Below are positions 32,452 through 40,187 of a stretch of 45,372 bases of DNA, piece by piece. The notes below the pieces were generated by a model. The model saw only the letters and a list, made by a program, of their open reading frames with translations. It was not told the origin of the DNA and searched no databases. The position numbers and the translations under genes are program-made. Numbering within the stretch: position 1 is the stretch's first letter; the number at the start of each line of letters is the position of its first letter. The DNA comes from Fictibacillus sp. FJAT-27399 (lineage in GTDB: Bacteria; Bacillota; Bacilli; Bacillales; Fictibacillaceae). The DNA lies in NCBI RefSeq assembly GCF_001510655.1, contig NZ_LMVC01000004.1:102084-147455 (forward strand). The letters run 5' to 3'.

Positions 32452-32604
32452 AGGATGTAATGCAATCTATTTAAACACGTTTTCCCTTTGTATTGTTACC
32501 TCTTTATCTTCATATGATACGAGGGTAAAAGGCATTGCAGTCTTAAATCGCTGAGAGTTGTGGTAAAATAGAGATAGAATTGAAGTGATGTCGGGAGGTT
32601 TATC

Positions 32605-33132
32605 ATGAAGGATATTTTCGGATCAGATCAGAATAAAAACAAAAAAGGCATGGGATTCACGATTTTAAGCGGTGACTCTACAGACGGCCATGGCGGTTAC
32701 GGAGTAGGAGCGTTAAGCCTTGACCATATGACGCCTGTCATCGTAGACCCTGTTGATGGTGATGCCTATGTGGACATGGGTGCGATGCATGCCCGCAGTG
32801 ATATAGAAAAGCGTATTAAATTTACGCCTGACCGAGCCAATACTCCAAATCCAAGGTTGTACTGGCTCGTCTGGGTAACGATTAACAGAAATGAAGAAGG
32901 GCCTTTCTATTACGGTGTGACTGCATGTGAAATGCAGATTGATGCAGAAGCACGGCGAGGCTATAAAAGCCTGCCTGAGCACGTGAACCGAATGGATAAA
33001 TCATTAAAAGGCCATGTTATCATCGACGACATGGATGAAAAATCAAAAGTGCTGCTGGGAGAGTTTTTGAAAAACCATGATGAAGGCACATTTAACCGTT
33101 CTCCAGAAGGAGTAAGGAAATTATTGCCATAA
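32605..33132 (+). CDS. ywhD: YwhD family protein
   Basis: The 175-residue cytoplasmic protein matches the YwhD family of Bacillaceae in length and throughout its sequence: MGFTILSGDSTDGHGGYG near the start, DGDAYVDMGAMHARSDIEK in the middle, and NRMDKSLKGHVIIDDMDE near the C-terminus. Its function is unknown. In B. subtilis ywhD lies next to pbpG, as here. The start is ATG 32605, with CGGGAGGTTT upstream. It has its own perfect terminator and is divergent from the purine permease. Confidence 0.92.
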   Translation: MKDIFGSDQNKNKKGMGFTILSGDSTDGHGGYGVGALSLDHMTPVIVDPVDGDAYVDMGAMHARSDIEKRIKFTPDRANTPNPRLYWLVWVTINRNEEGPFYYGVTACEMQIDAEARRGYKSLPEHVNRMDKSLKGHVIIDDMDEKSKVLLGEFLKNHDEGTFNRSPEGVRKLLP

Positions 33133-33240
33133 AATTGGAAGAGTTATGAACCTTTTTTGAACATTTTCTAAAAAACTTGTGACAATTCCGTGGAATACAG
33201 TAAACTGAAACTAGCATTGCACACACAATGTTGCTAGGAC

Positions 33241-33285
33241 AATAAACAGCCCGGGAGCTTTCGAGCACCCGGGCTGTTTATTTTG
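33241..33285 (+). terminator. Terminator of ywhD
   Basis: AATAAACAGCCCGGG (33241-33255) pairs perfectly with CCCGGGCTGTTTATT (33268-33282), followed by T. Confidence 0.93.
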
Positions 33286-33314
33286 TCGAGGTTTTTGTTC
33301 GAGCGCTTTTTTGA

Positions 33315-33643
33315 AAAGGCTGTTTTCGTAACCTTTGTTGCTCTTGGGAGTGGTTGATTTCCGTTTCAGGCTGCTCGCTTTTACCGGCGTAAACACCTAC
33401 TTTCGCGGGGCGTGCGATGAGCCTTACCGGCGCAAGCGCCTACTTTCTCGGCGCAGGCGCCTGCGGGTCTCACCTGTCCCGCTAGTCCCGCAGGACAAGG
33501 AAGGCTTCGGCAGCGTTATATCGCACGAAGAAAATGTGAAATTCATTTTCGAGGAGTCTCGCACCTTGCACTCCAATCAACTTGTCAATGAAGACTCTTT
33601 ACAAAAATGTTCCAAAGCAACAATCTATTAGAAAAGAGCCTTT
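33315..33643 (+). repeat. Dispersed TIR element, copy E (complete, second terminus type, 329 bp)
   Basis: The left end AAAGGCTGTTTTCGTAACC and the reverse complement of the right end, AAAGGCTCTTTTCTAATAG, form an imperfect inverted repeat that extends to TTGTTGCT on both sides (about 28 bp). The core is the same as in copies A, B and G. It carries an extra tandem module with GGCGCAAGCGCC and GGCGCAGGCGCC. No gene is present. It lies between the convergent ywhD and pbpG. Confidence 0.85.
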
Positions 33644-33656
33644 GAAAATGATGCGT

Positions 33657-33775
33657 TTTGCAAGTAAAATGTGTCGAATCGCAAGTAATTCGGGCATTTT
33701 CGCAAGTAACGCACGGAAAGTCGCAAGTAATCTTTGTCGAATCGCAAGTAATAGCATCAATTCCGCAAGTAAACC
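33657..33775. repeat. GCAAGTAA array 1, six units, 21-bp period
   Basis: GCAAGTAA starts at 33660, 33681, 33702, 33723, 33744 and 33765, exactly 21 bp apart each time. The 13 bases between are different, with mild preference for TTTC before and A after the word. It lies right after copy E, in the convergent ywhD-pbpG gap. The units are too short for CRISPR, and no cas gene is near. Confidence 0.9.
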
Positions 33776-33779
33776 AAAT

Positions 33780-33814
33780 GATCCGCCCTAAAACACCTGA
33801 GAGCGGATCCTTTT
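33780..33814 (+). terminator. Terminator after array 1
   Basis: GATCCGC (33780-33786) pairs with GCGGATC (33803-33809), followed by CTTTT. Its orientation fits plus-strand transcripts passing through the array. Confidence 0.55.
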
Positions 33815-33826
33815 ATCCTCATTAAA

Positions 33827-35893
33827 TTAATGCCACCAAGGAAAGACCTTCTGAAACCACCCTTTTCTCTTCTGATCGAGTCCGCTGTCATCCAGCGGGC
33901 GGTCCCCCGCATGCTCGTGGCAGTATTCTGTTGGCTCTGTTCCTTCTATATAATACGTACGCCGCTTCACTGGGCAATTTTCCGTAGCAAGTTTTCCGTT
34001 TTTTGGATTGACCATCATACTGACGACGCCTTTTGGCTTCTTAAAGGCAGTTGCTGGCTCATTTTTTAAGGCGTCTTCCATGTAATGGACCCAGATTTTT
34101 TTGGAATAGCTCCCATCGTTGATCCGGTTGATCTCTTTTCCCTGGTCATAGCCGATCCAGACGCCTGTTGTGAGCTGCGGTGTAAAGCCGACCATCCAGC
34201 TGTCGGTCGGTGTGGAGCCGGATTTTCCAGCAGCCGGACGGGTCAAGTACTGATCAATGCTTGAGCCGGTGACCTTCGTGTAGTCGTTCAGCTTTTCATC
34301 AAACATCCCTTTCATCAAGTCGGTCATAACGAAAGCCGCCCGTTTGTCGAGAACCTGTTTCTTCTTATATTGATGCTCATAAATAACGTTCCCTTTGCTG
34401 TCGGTGATTTTCTTAATGAAAACCGGTTCGACCCTTTTGCCTCCGTTCGCGAATAGGTTATAGGCGTTCGTCATCTCCATGACGCTTACCCCTTTTGTTC
34501 CGAGAGCTAAGGAAGGAACACTGGATAAAGGGCTCTTGATCCCGAACTGGCGCGCTGCTTTGACAAGTTTTTTCGGCCCGAGATAAAGGTTGGTCTTGAC
34601 CGCATAAATATTATCGGATAGCGCCAGAGCTTCAGAGAGAGTGATGAAATCATAGGCATACAGGTTGTTGTAGTTCTTTGGCTCATAATCCTTTTGCCCG
34701 TCCCCCATCGCAAACGAGGTCGGTTCACTCTTAATGGCAGTGGATGGCGTATAGCCGTTTTTTAACGCTGTATAGTACAAGAACGGCTTAAAGGTTGAAC
34801 CTGGAGCACGTTTTGCCTGGACGGCCCTGTCAAATGGACTTTCTGCAAAACTCCGGCCTCCGACGAGTGCTTTAACGTCTCCGTTCCTCGGATCCATGGA
34901 GACAAGAGCGGTCTGAATGGAGGAATTTTGATCGATTCGTTCCTCAATCTCCTTTTCGGCGGCTTTCTGCATGGAAACATCCAGGGTCGTGTAGATGTGA
35001 AGTCCGCCAAGCTCTACCAGCTTCGGGTCGATTTTTAGCTTGTTCTTCAGTGTCTTCATAACCTCAGCCTGAAAGTAAGGCGCGATTTTTGGCTTTTGTT
35101 CTTCTTTTTCGCTCACGATCGTAAGCGGAGCTGCAGCTGCAGCCGCTGCTTCCTTCTTGGACAAGAACTGGTTTTTCTCCATTGCTCTTAAGATGATGGA
35201 CTGCCGCTCTTTTGCCCGTTCTTCATGATAGAGAGGAGAATAATAGGCTGGCCCTTTTGGTATGCCTGCCAGCATGGAGGCTTCGGAAACGTTGAGATGG
35301 CTTGAATCTTTGCCGAAATAATAAGCAGAAGCGGATTGTATGCCATATGTTCCGTGGCCGTAATAGATGGTATTTAAATAACCTTCGAGAATATCATTTT
35401 TTGAATAATTCATCTCCAGCCTTATCGTGTAAAAGGCTTCCATCGCTTTTCGAAACCACGTTTTATCATGAGTTAAAAAGAGATTCCTCGCAAACTGCTG
35501 GGAGATGGTGCTCGCTCCCTGAACCTTTGCTCCGGCCCTGATGTCTGCCAGCAGAGCGGCGGCGATTCGTTTTAGATCGAAACCGTGATGATGATAGAAA
35601 TTCTTATCTTCTATGGCGATAGTCGCCTGTATAAGGGCAGGGCTCATTTTGTCCAATGGAACCCAAAAACGCTTCTCACCGGAATTATTGATTTCGCCGA
35701 TCTCTTCTCCATCCAGGGCATGGATGACAGTCGTCTGCGGAACGAGCAAAGGAGGAGGGCCCATCAGTTTGGCCAGCAGCAGCACGCCGAGAAGGCATAC
35801 AGCCATTCCTCCGCTCATAAAGGCGGCCAGTTTGCCGATTGCTTTTACTTTTTGTAATGCAGTGTACCCCTTCCAGCGCTTGATCCAGGACAT
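33827..35893 (-). CDS. pbpG: Class A penicillin-binding protein PBP2d
   Basis: The 688-residue bifunctional peptidoglycan synthase has a short cytoplasmic N-terminus, a membrane helix (about 24-45) and a GT51 glycosyltransferase domain. That domain has catalytic Glu in TIAIEDKNFYHHHGFD (~79-94), QGASTISQQFARNLFL, and YLNTIYYGHGTYGIQSA. A transpeptidase domain follows with SxxK in GSTFKPF, SDN in ALSDNIY and KSG in AGKSGSTPTDSW. In B. subtilis PBP2d works at the forespore during engulfment and cortex formation. I choose ATG 35893, with GAAGGAGGGT 9 bases upstream, over the longer frame to 35938. Repeat copy F begins 47 bp upstream. Confidence 0.93.
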   Translation of the reverse strand: MSWIKRWKGYTALQKVKAIGKLAAFMSGGMAVCLLGVLLLAKLMGPPPLLVPQTTVIHALDGEEIGEINNSGEKRFWVPLDKMSPALIQATIAIEDKNFYHHHGFDLKRIAAALLADIRAGAKVQGASTISQQFARNLFLTHDKTWFRKAMEAFYTIRLEMNYSKNDILEGYLNTIYYGHGTYGIQSASAYYFGKDSSHLNVSEASMLAGIPKGPAYYSPLYHEERAKERQSIILRAMEKNQFLSKKEAAAAAAAPLTIVSEKEEQKPKIAPYFQAEVMKTLKNKLKIDPKLVELGGLHIYTTLDVSMQKAAEKEIEERIDQNSSIQTALVSMDPRNGDVKALVGGRSFAESPFDRAVQAKRAPGSTFKPFLYYTALKNGYTPSTAIKSEPTSFAMGDGQKDYEPKNYNNLYAYDFITLSEALALSDNIYAVKTNLYLGPKKLVKAARQFGIKSPLSSVPSLALGTKGVSVMEMTNAYNLFANGGKRVEPVFIKKITDSKGNVIYEHQYKKKQVLDKRAAFVMTDLMKGMFDEKLNDYTKVTGSSIDQYLTRPAAGKSGSTPTDSWMVGFTPQLTTGVWIGYDQGKEINRINDGSYSKKIWVHYMEDALKNEPATAFKKPKGVVSMMVNPKNGKLATENCPVKRRTYYIEGTEPTEYCHEHAGDRPLDDSGLDQKRKGWFQKVFPWWH

Positions 35894-35939
35894 GCCTATA
35901 CCCTCCTTCATTTTTTCATTAAATGTTTGCATAACCATT

Positions 35940-36128
35940 GATGCACTTTGGAGCGGTTGATTTCCGTTTCAGGCTGCTCGCTTTCCGCGGGGCGTGCGTT
36001 GAGCCTTACCGGCGTGAACGCCTACTTTTTGGCGCAAGCGCCTGCGGGAGTCTCAACTGTCACGCTCATCCCGCAGGAGTCTCGCACCTTGCACTCCAAT
36101 CAATTTGTCAAAGAAGCTCTGTGCCAAT
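35940..36128 (+). repeat. Dispersed TIR element, copy F (short form)
   Basis: The core from GGTTGATTTCCGTTTCAGGC to CACTCCAATCAATTTGTCAA is shared with copies D and E. The TTCACATTTTCTTCGTGCGA block is deleted. The ends are degenerate (ACTTTGG against CCAATAGT). It separates the divergent pbpG and mtaD genes, so it may carry or insulate their promoters. Confidence 0.75.
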
Positions 36129-36217
36129 AGTGACCATGCTCAATATTTTTAAAAAAAGCTTTTCATTAACTAGTATGGGAGGATAAGGCATCTTCTAAAC
36201 GTAGGAAGAGAGGGAAA

Positions 36218-36226
36218 TGTTATACT
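36218..36226 (+). promoter_or_regulatory. Extended -10 promoter of mtaD
   Basis: TG-T-TATACT at 36218-36226 lies 32 bp before the start codon. No strong -35 is seen. Confidence 0.5.
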
Positions 36227-36258
36227 TGTCCCATACAGAAGGACGAAACGGGAGGGTT

Positions 36259-37554
36259 ATGGCGTTGATTTTAAAAAATGCACGATATCTTAATGAAATG
36301 AATGGAACCTGGACGGCGAAGCAGGATGATATATTAATAGAAGGAAATACGATCAAAGAGATAGGGAGCCTGGAGCACCTGTACAACGATCATGAAGTGT
36401 GGGATGTGAAGAACTTTCTTATCATGCCAGGCCTCATCAACGGGCACCAGCATACACCGATGTCCTTGCTGCGCTGCTACAGTGATGATCTGCCATTAAT
36501 GGATTGGCTCAATAAAAAGATGCTTCCGGCAGAGATGAAGATGACGAGTGAAGACCGCTACTGGGGAGCCATGCTGTCCATGGCGGAAATGATCAAAAGC
36601 GGTACGACGGCTTATGCCGATATGTACATAGATATGGACACGATTGCAAAAGCGGTGCAGGAGACCGGAATACGTGCCTCGTTGGCAAGAGGGATGATCG
36701 CGATGGACTCCAACTACAGTGACCGTATCGAGGAATCACGCCAGCTTGTGGAGCGCTGGCACGGAAGCGCTGAAGGTCGGATCACTGCAATGGTTGCCCC
36801 GCATTCACCATACATGTGCCCGCCAGATTTCTTAAGTGACGCTGTAAAGCTGGCAAAAGAACTGGATGTGCCGCTGCACACCCACCTTGCAGAGACCTCG
36901 GATGAGCGGGTGATGATTCAGGAACGGCACGGCATGAACCCGGTGCAATACTTGCAGGCGGCTGGATTTTTTGAAGATACAAGGGTTGTTCTTGCGCACG
37001 GCGTTCACTTTACGGAAGAAGACCTTTCCATTCTGGAATCGGTTAAGGGCGGCATTATTCACAATCCGGTGAGCAACGCCAAGCTCGGGTGCGGAACAAG
37101 CAATGTGGTCGAGCTTGCCAAGAGAGGCATGAAGGTTGGGCTGGGAACAGACGGTCCGGGAAGTGCGAGCACGCTGGACATGTTTATGGAAATGAAGGCA
37201 GCAGCCTGGATGCAAAAATTGCTTCATGAGGATGCTTCTTCCCTATCCGCTCATGAAGTATTGACCATGGCAACGCAGAACGGTGCTGAAATTCTTGGGA
37301 TCGGCCAGGAAACAGGAAGTATTGAACCTGGCAAAAAAGCGGATCTGCTGTTTCTTAACATGAACCAGCCGCATCTGCTGCCGGCACATCATGATGCCTC
37401 TCTGCTTGTGTATGCCGCTGCCGGACAGGATGTAGATTCCGTTATGATCGATGGGAAGATTGTTATGAAAAATCGGGAACTGCTGACGATGGATGAAGAA
37501 AAAGTGATGTTTGAAGCGAAGCAAAGTGCAGAAAATCTTTTGAAGCGGCTTTAA
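36259..37554 (+). CDS. mtaD: 5-methylthioadenosine / S-adenosylhomocysteine deaminase (amidohydrolase)
   Basis: The 431-residue cytoplasmic zinc enzyme belongs to the MtaD/TrzA amidohydrolases. Ligands are visible: His-x-His in LINGHQHTPMSLLR (~57-70), His in PLHTHLAETSDE, His in VLAHGVHFTEED and Asp in GLGTDGPGSAST. The substrate-side MVAPHSPYMCPPDFL loop is typical of MtaD. It converts methylthioadenosine and S-adenosylhomocysteine to their inosine forms. Other adenosine-like substrates are possible. I choose ATG 36259, with GGGAGGG 3-6 bases upstream; the frame from 36217 covers the promoter. Three genes downstream lies speE, whose by-product is methylthioadenosine. Confidence 0.87.
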   Translation: MALILKNARYLNEMNGTWTAKQDDILIEGNTIKEIGSLEHLYNDHEVWDVKNFLIMPGLINGHQHTPMSLLRCYSDDLPLMDWLNKKMLPAEMKMTSEDRYWGAMLSMAEMIKSGTTAYADMYIDMDTIAKAVQETGIRASLARGMIAMDSNYSDRIEESRQLVERWHGSAEGRITAMVAPHSPYMCPPDFLSDAVKLAKELDVPLHTHLAETSDERVMIQERHGMNPVQYLQAAGFFEDTRVVLAHGVHFTEEDLSILESVKGGIIHNPVSNAKLGCGTSNVVELAKRGMKVGLGTDGPGSASTLDMFMEMKAAAWMQKLLHEDASSLSAHEVLTMATQNGAEILGIGQETGSIEPGKKADLLFLNMNQPHLLPAHHDASLLVYAAAGQDVDSVMIDGKIVMKNRELLTMDEEKVMFEAKQSAENLLKRL

Positions 37555-37565
37555 TGAGGCTTTCA

Positions 37566-37594
37566 CTGACAAATTTTTATAATGATGGTATGAT
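37566..37594 (+). promoter_or_regulatory. Promoter of the antitoxin RNA
   Basis: CTGACA (37566-37571), an exact 17-bp spacer and TATGAT (37589-37594) with a TGG extension make a strong promoter only 12 bp after the mtaD stop. It points at the 3' end of the toxin gene. Confidence 0.7.
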
Positions 37595-37600
37595 AAAGGC

Positions 37601-37746
37601 AGAAACGTAATAAAATAAGACCGCTGGCATGCTGGCCAGCGGCTGTCAATAGTCGGCTCTCCCCAGGGGGATCGGCTATGATTCAAAGCAAAGTCAGAAA
37701 AATAGACCGTTTCCTTGAGTTGGGGCTGAAGGGCGGTCTATTTTTT
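37601..37746 (+). ncRNA. Putative type I antitoxin RNA (RatA/SR4-like)
   Basis: A strong promoter before and a terminator after define an RNA of about 145 bases. It has no convincing reading frame: a 25-codon frame at 37678 overlaps the terminator. It contains a stable hairpin, CCGCTGGC (37621-37628) with GCCAGCGG (37635-37642), and a CCCC/GGGG hairpin near 37660. Its 3' end overlaps the 3' end of the convergent toxin mRNA by about 45 bases, the arrangement of B. subtilis txpA/ratA and bsrG/SR4. Start and end points are predictions. Confidence 0.6.
37698..37746. terminator. Shared bidirectional terminator of toxin and antitoxin
   Basis: AATAGACCG (37701-37709) pairs with CGGTCTATT (37734-37742), with A-rich and T-rich flanks. 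Both convergent transcripts must end here, so their 3' ends are complementary. The toxin stop codon lies in the stem. Confidence 0.8.
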
Positions 37747-37821
37747 ATGCGATAAAACAGAAACGATAAGGGACGCAAAAGCGACCGCAAACATAAGCGC
37801 TTCAAATATCGTCAGAGGCAT
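37738..37821 (-). CDS. Holin-like type I toxin peptide (27 residues)
   Basis: The 27-codon frame runs from ATG 37821, with GGGGG 4 bases upstream, to TAG 37738-37740. The product starts MPLTIFEALMFAVAFASLIV and ends with the charged HKK. It is one membrane helix with a short polar start and basic end, the pattern of the putative holin-like toxin (Hol-Tox) / TxpA type. Such peptides harm the membrane when not repressed. The mRNA would start near 37911 from an extended -10 promoter and carry a 5' leader of about 90 bases. A convergent RNA overlaps its 3' end. I recognise the family by its sequence pattern; toxicity is inferred. Confidence 0.75.
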   Translation of the reverse strand: MPLTIFEALMFAVAFASLIVSVLSHKK

Positions 37822-37917
37822 CACCCCCTTTCGCGTAAAGCCTTTACACGATTGGTTGAGCTTTTAGCTTATAGGAGTGCGCCGACCACCCTAAGGAACC
37901 TATACTATTGTCTTCTC

Positions 37918-37926
37918 ATTATACCA
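37918..37926 (-). promoter_or_regulatory. Extended -10 promoter of the toxin
   Basis: On the minus strand, TG-G-TATAAT (37918-37926) is a perfect extended -10 box. It lies about 95 bp before the toxin start codon. Confidence 0.65.
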
Positions 37927-38070
37927 TCTGCCGCGAGATAACATTCAATGTTAAAAAAGATAGGAAAAAAGGCGGCTATGGAAACCGTTTTTTCATTTGG
38001 GTATCCATTTACTTTGCGGTACTATAAAAAGAGAGAAATTTCCGAATATAATAGAAGGCAAGGTGAGAAG

Positions 38071-39009
38071 ATGAAGGTTGTTGTGTTTGGTGCAGGCGCC
38101 TTAGGAGTCTATTTTGGGGGAAGGTGGCTTGAGGCGGGCCACGAGGTCTCCTTTTTAGTACGGGAAAGAAGAAAGAGAGAGATCGAGGAGCAGGGCCTGT
38201 TTATCCATAGTGTGGCAGGAGATTACGAGCTGGATGAACCAAAGCTGATTCTTCATCCGGATGAGGCGGGCTCCTGTGATCTTGTTTTGCTATCTTTAAA
38301 AGGCTATCATCTTGAACAGGCGCTTCCTTTCCTGAAACTTCTTGTTGGACAGGGAGCTCGAGTCCTTCCTCTGCTGAATGGGATCGAACATATTTATAAG
38401 CTTCAGGACGAGCTTGGAGAGGATGCTGTGCTCGGCGGCTTGGCTTTTATCATTGCCACCCTGGACGAGAAAGGGCATGTGATACATACGAGCGGGCAGC
38501 ATGACATTGTTTTTGGTGCGCTAGTTTCTTCACAGCAGGAAATGTGTGAATCCCTTTATCAAATGATGGAAAAAAGCAGGATGAATGCTGCACTGAGTCC
38601 TGACATTATTAAAAGTCTCTGGCAAAAATATATGTTCATTACGGCTTTCTCAGGAGTAACAACGGCAGCCAACCTGCCAATCGGAAGAATACGAGAACAA
38701 GAGGAGACACTTCAGCTGTTCCGTTCCGTGCTGACGGAAATGAAGAACCTTGCCAATACTTTTCAAGTCGGACTGGAAGAACAGGACATTGAGGAGACAA
38801 TGGAACGAATTGAAGGCCTTCCTTACGAAGCTACTTCTTCCATGCATCAGGACAGACGCAAGAGCCTGTTTCTTGAGGTCGATCATTTGCAGGGAGGCGC
38901 ACTAAGGCTGGCGGAACAAAGCATGCTGGAGCTGCCGTATACCGCAACTTTGTACGCTTTAATCAAGCCGTTTGAAAGCGGTGTTGTCTCAGTTTCAGCA
39001 AAACCGTAG
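38071..39009 (+). CDS. panE: 2-dehydropantoate 2-reductase family protein (PanE/ApbA)
   Basis: The 312-residue cytoplasmic NADPH enzyme of the ketopantoate reductase family makes pantoate for vitamin B5 and CoA. The nucleotide-binding motif [16 protein letters not shown] is at residues 4-19. The catalytic Lys is expected in [11 protein letters not shown] (~75). The family [11 protein letters not shown] lies near 100, and [24 protein letters not shown] holds the second-domain Lys near 190. Several Bacillaceae paralogues have unknown substrates, so panE is a family-level name. I choose ATG 38071, with AAGGTGAG upstream, because the Rossmann strand should be at the very N-terminus; the 41-codon extension from 37948 is not conserved-looking. 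Confidence 0.82.
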   Translation: MKVVVFGAGALGVYFGGRWLEAGHEVSFLVRERRKREIEEQGLFIHSVAGDYELDEPKLILHPDEAGSCDLVLLSLKGYHLEQALPFLKLLVGQGARVLPLLNGIEHIYKLQDELGEDAVLGGLAFIIATLDEKGHVIHTSGQHDIVFGALVSSQQEMCESLYQMMEKSRMNAALSPDIIKSLWQKYMFITAFSGVTTAANLPIGRIREQEETLQLFRSVLTEMKNLANTFQVGLEEQDIEETMERIEGLPYEATSSMHQDRRKSLFLEVDHLQGGALRLAEQSMLELPYTATLYALIKPFESGVVSVSAKP

Positions 39010-39070
39010 ATCGTCAGCTCTCTGGTGTAAGGTTTAACCGAAATTGCGTGTGGAATAACAAAAGGGTAAA

Positions 39071-39079
39071 TGCTATAAT
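39071..39079 (+). promoter_or_regulatory. Extended -10 promoter of speE
   Basis: TG-C-TATAAT at 39071-39079, 59 bp before the start codon, is a perfect extended -10 box. Confidence 0.6.
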
Positions 39080-39137
39080 CGTTATGTTTGTTAAAAGAAC
39101 AACGATGCCTGGCATTTCAAATAGAGGAGTGATGAAC

Positions 39138-39965
39138 GTGGAATTATGGTTCACGGAAAAACAGACGAAAAACTTTGGGATTACTGCGAAAATTAAACGC
39201 ACATATGTGACGGAGCAAACAGAATTCCAAAAGCTTGATATGGTAGAAACAGAAGAATTCGGAAACATGCTTGTGCTTGACGGTATGGTCATGACCACGC
39301 AAAAGGACGAGTTTGTTTATCATGAAATGGTAGCACACGTGCCTTTGTTTACTCACCCGAACCCAACGCAAGTTCTTGTTGTCGGCGGAGGAGACGGCGG
39401 TGTCATCCGTGAAGTACTGAAGCACCCTTCCGTAGAAAAAGCAACATTGGTTGAAATCGATGGCAAGGTTATCGAGTATTCAAAGCAATACCTTCCTGAA
39501 ATCGCAGGTGAGCTTGATAACCCGCGCGTGGAAGTAAAAGTGGATGACGGCTTCATGCACATCGCAACAAGCGAGAACAAGTATGATGTGATCATGGTTG
39601 ACTCTACTGAGCCTGTAGGGCCTGCTGCGAAATTATTTGAAAAAGGTTTCTATGAAGGTATCTCAAAAGCGCTGAAAGAGGACGGTATTTTCGTTGCTCA
39701 AACAGACAACCCTTGGTTTACACCTGAATTGATCTCAAAAGTATTTAAAGACGTGAGCGAAATCTTCCCGATCACCCGACTTTATACGGCGAACATCCCG
39801 ACGTACCCAAGCGGGCTCTGGACATTCACGATCGGTTCAAAACAATACGATCCATTGGAAGTGAACGAAGAGCGTTTCCATGACATCGAAACGAAATACT
39901 GGACAAAAGATCTTCAAAAAGCAGCCTTCGCATTGCCGAAGTTTGTAGGAGATCTGATCAAGTAA
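39138..39965 (+). CDS. speE: Spermidine synthase
   Basis: The 275-residue cytoplasmic aminopropyltransferase makes spermidine and methylthioadenosine from putrescine and decarboxylated SAM. It is almost collinear with B. subtilis Spe[17 protein letters not shown] at the start, [20 protein letters not shown], the SAM-binding [12 protein letters not shown] (~79-90), catalytic Asp in [12 protein letters not shown], and [16 protein letters not shown] near the end. I choose GTG 39138, with AGAGGAG 8 bases upstream; the ATG at 39132 is too close to that site. speB follows 222 bp later, with no terminator between. The gap holds the 21-bp array. Confidence 0.95.
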   Translation: MELWFTEKQTKNFGITAKIKRTYVTEQTEFQKLDMVETEEFGNMLVLDGMVMTTQKDEFVYHEMVAHVPLFTHPNPTQVLVVGGGDGGVIREVLKHPSVEKATLVEIDGKVIEYSKQYLPEIAGELDNPRVEVKVDDGFMHIATSENKYDVIMVDSTEPVGPAAKLFEKGFYEGISKALKEDGIFVAQTDNPWFTPELISKVFKDVSEIFPITRLYTANIPTYPSGLWTFTIGSKQYDPLEVNEERFHDIETKYWTKDLQKAAFALPKFVGDLIK

Positions 39966-40005
39966 GGCTGAAGCCGAGCTTCAGCGATTATGAAAAATGA
40001 GGCGT

Positions 40006-40125
40006 TTCGCAAGTAAAGTCTCATTTTTTCGCAAGTAAAAGACCGATTTCTGCAAGTAAACTTACCAGTTTTGCAAGTAAAGCCGGCAGTTTCGCAAGTA
40101 AACCCATCATTCTCGCAAGTAAATT
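40006..40125. repeat. GCAAGTAA array 2, six units, 21-bp period, inside speE-speB
   Basis: GCAAGTAA starts at 40009, 40031, 40052, 40073, 40094 and 40115: one step of 22 bp and four of exactly 21 bp. Most units read TTT(C/T)GCAAGTAAA or a close variant. The remaining bases differ. It must be present in any speE-speB mRNA. It matches array 1 at 33660 in word, period and unit number. Confidence 0.9.
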
Positions 40126-40187
40126 GCCAAAATGGTCTGAAAGCCGGAGCTGAAGCCACACAGAAAGAGAAAGGGGCAACAAAAGTC

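Noticed and set aside
32393-32600. Guanine riboswitch before the purine permease
   Set aside because: The minus-strand leader lacks the conserved three-way junction sequences and is occupied by the promoter and PurR-like boxes.
33335-33631. Protein coding in repeat copy E
   Set aside because: Similar frames occur in other copies but are broken by insertions and deletions that do not keep the frame, so there is no sign of selection on protein.
37678-37755. A 25-codon plus-strand peptide inside the antitoxin RNA
   Set aside because: It has GGGGG upstream, but it runs through the bidirectional terminator and has no membrane or domain pattern.
40006-40125. CRISPR array
   Set aside because: The repeated word is only 8 bp and the spacers 13 bp, far below CRISPR sizes, and no cas gene is in the window.
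40071-40187. N-terminal extension of SpeB through the repeat array
   Set aside because: The frame is open, but it codes for a repeated Gln-Val pattern not found in agmatinases, and the ATG at 40188 gives the normal family length.
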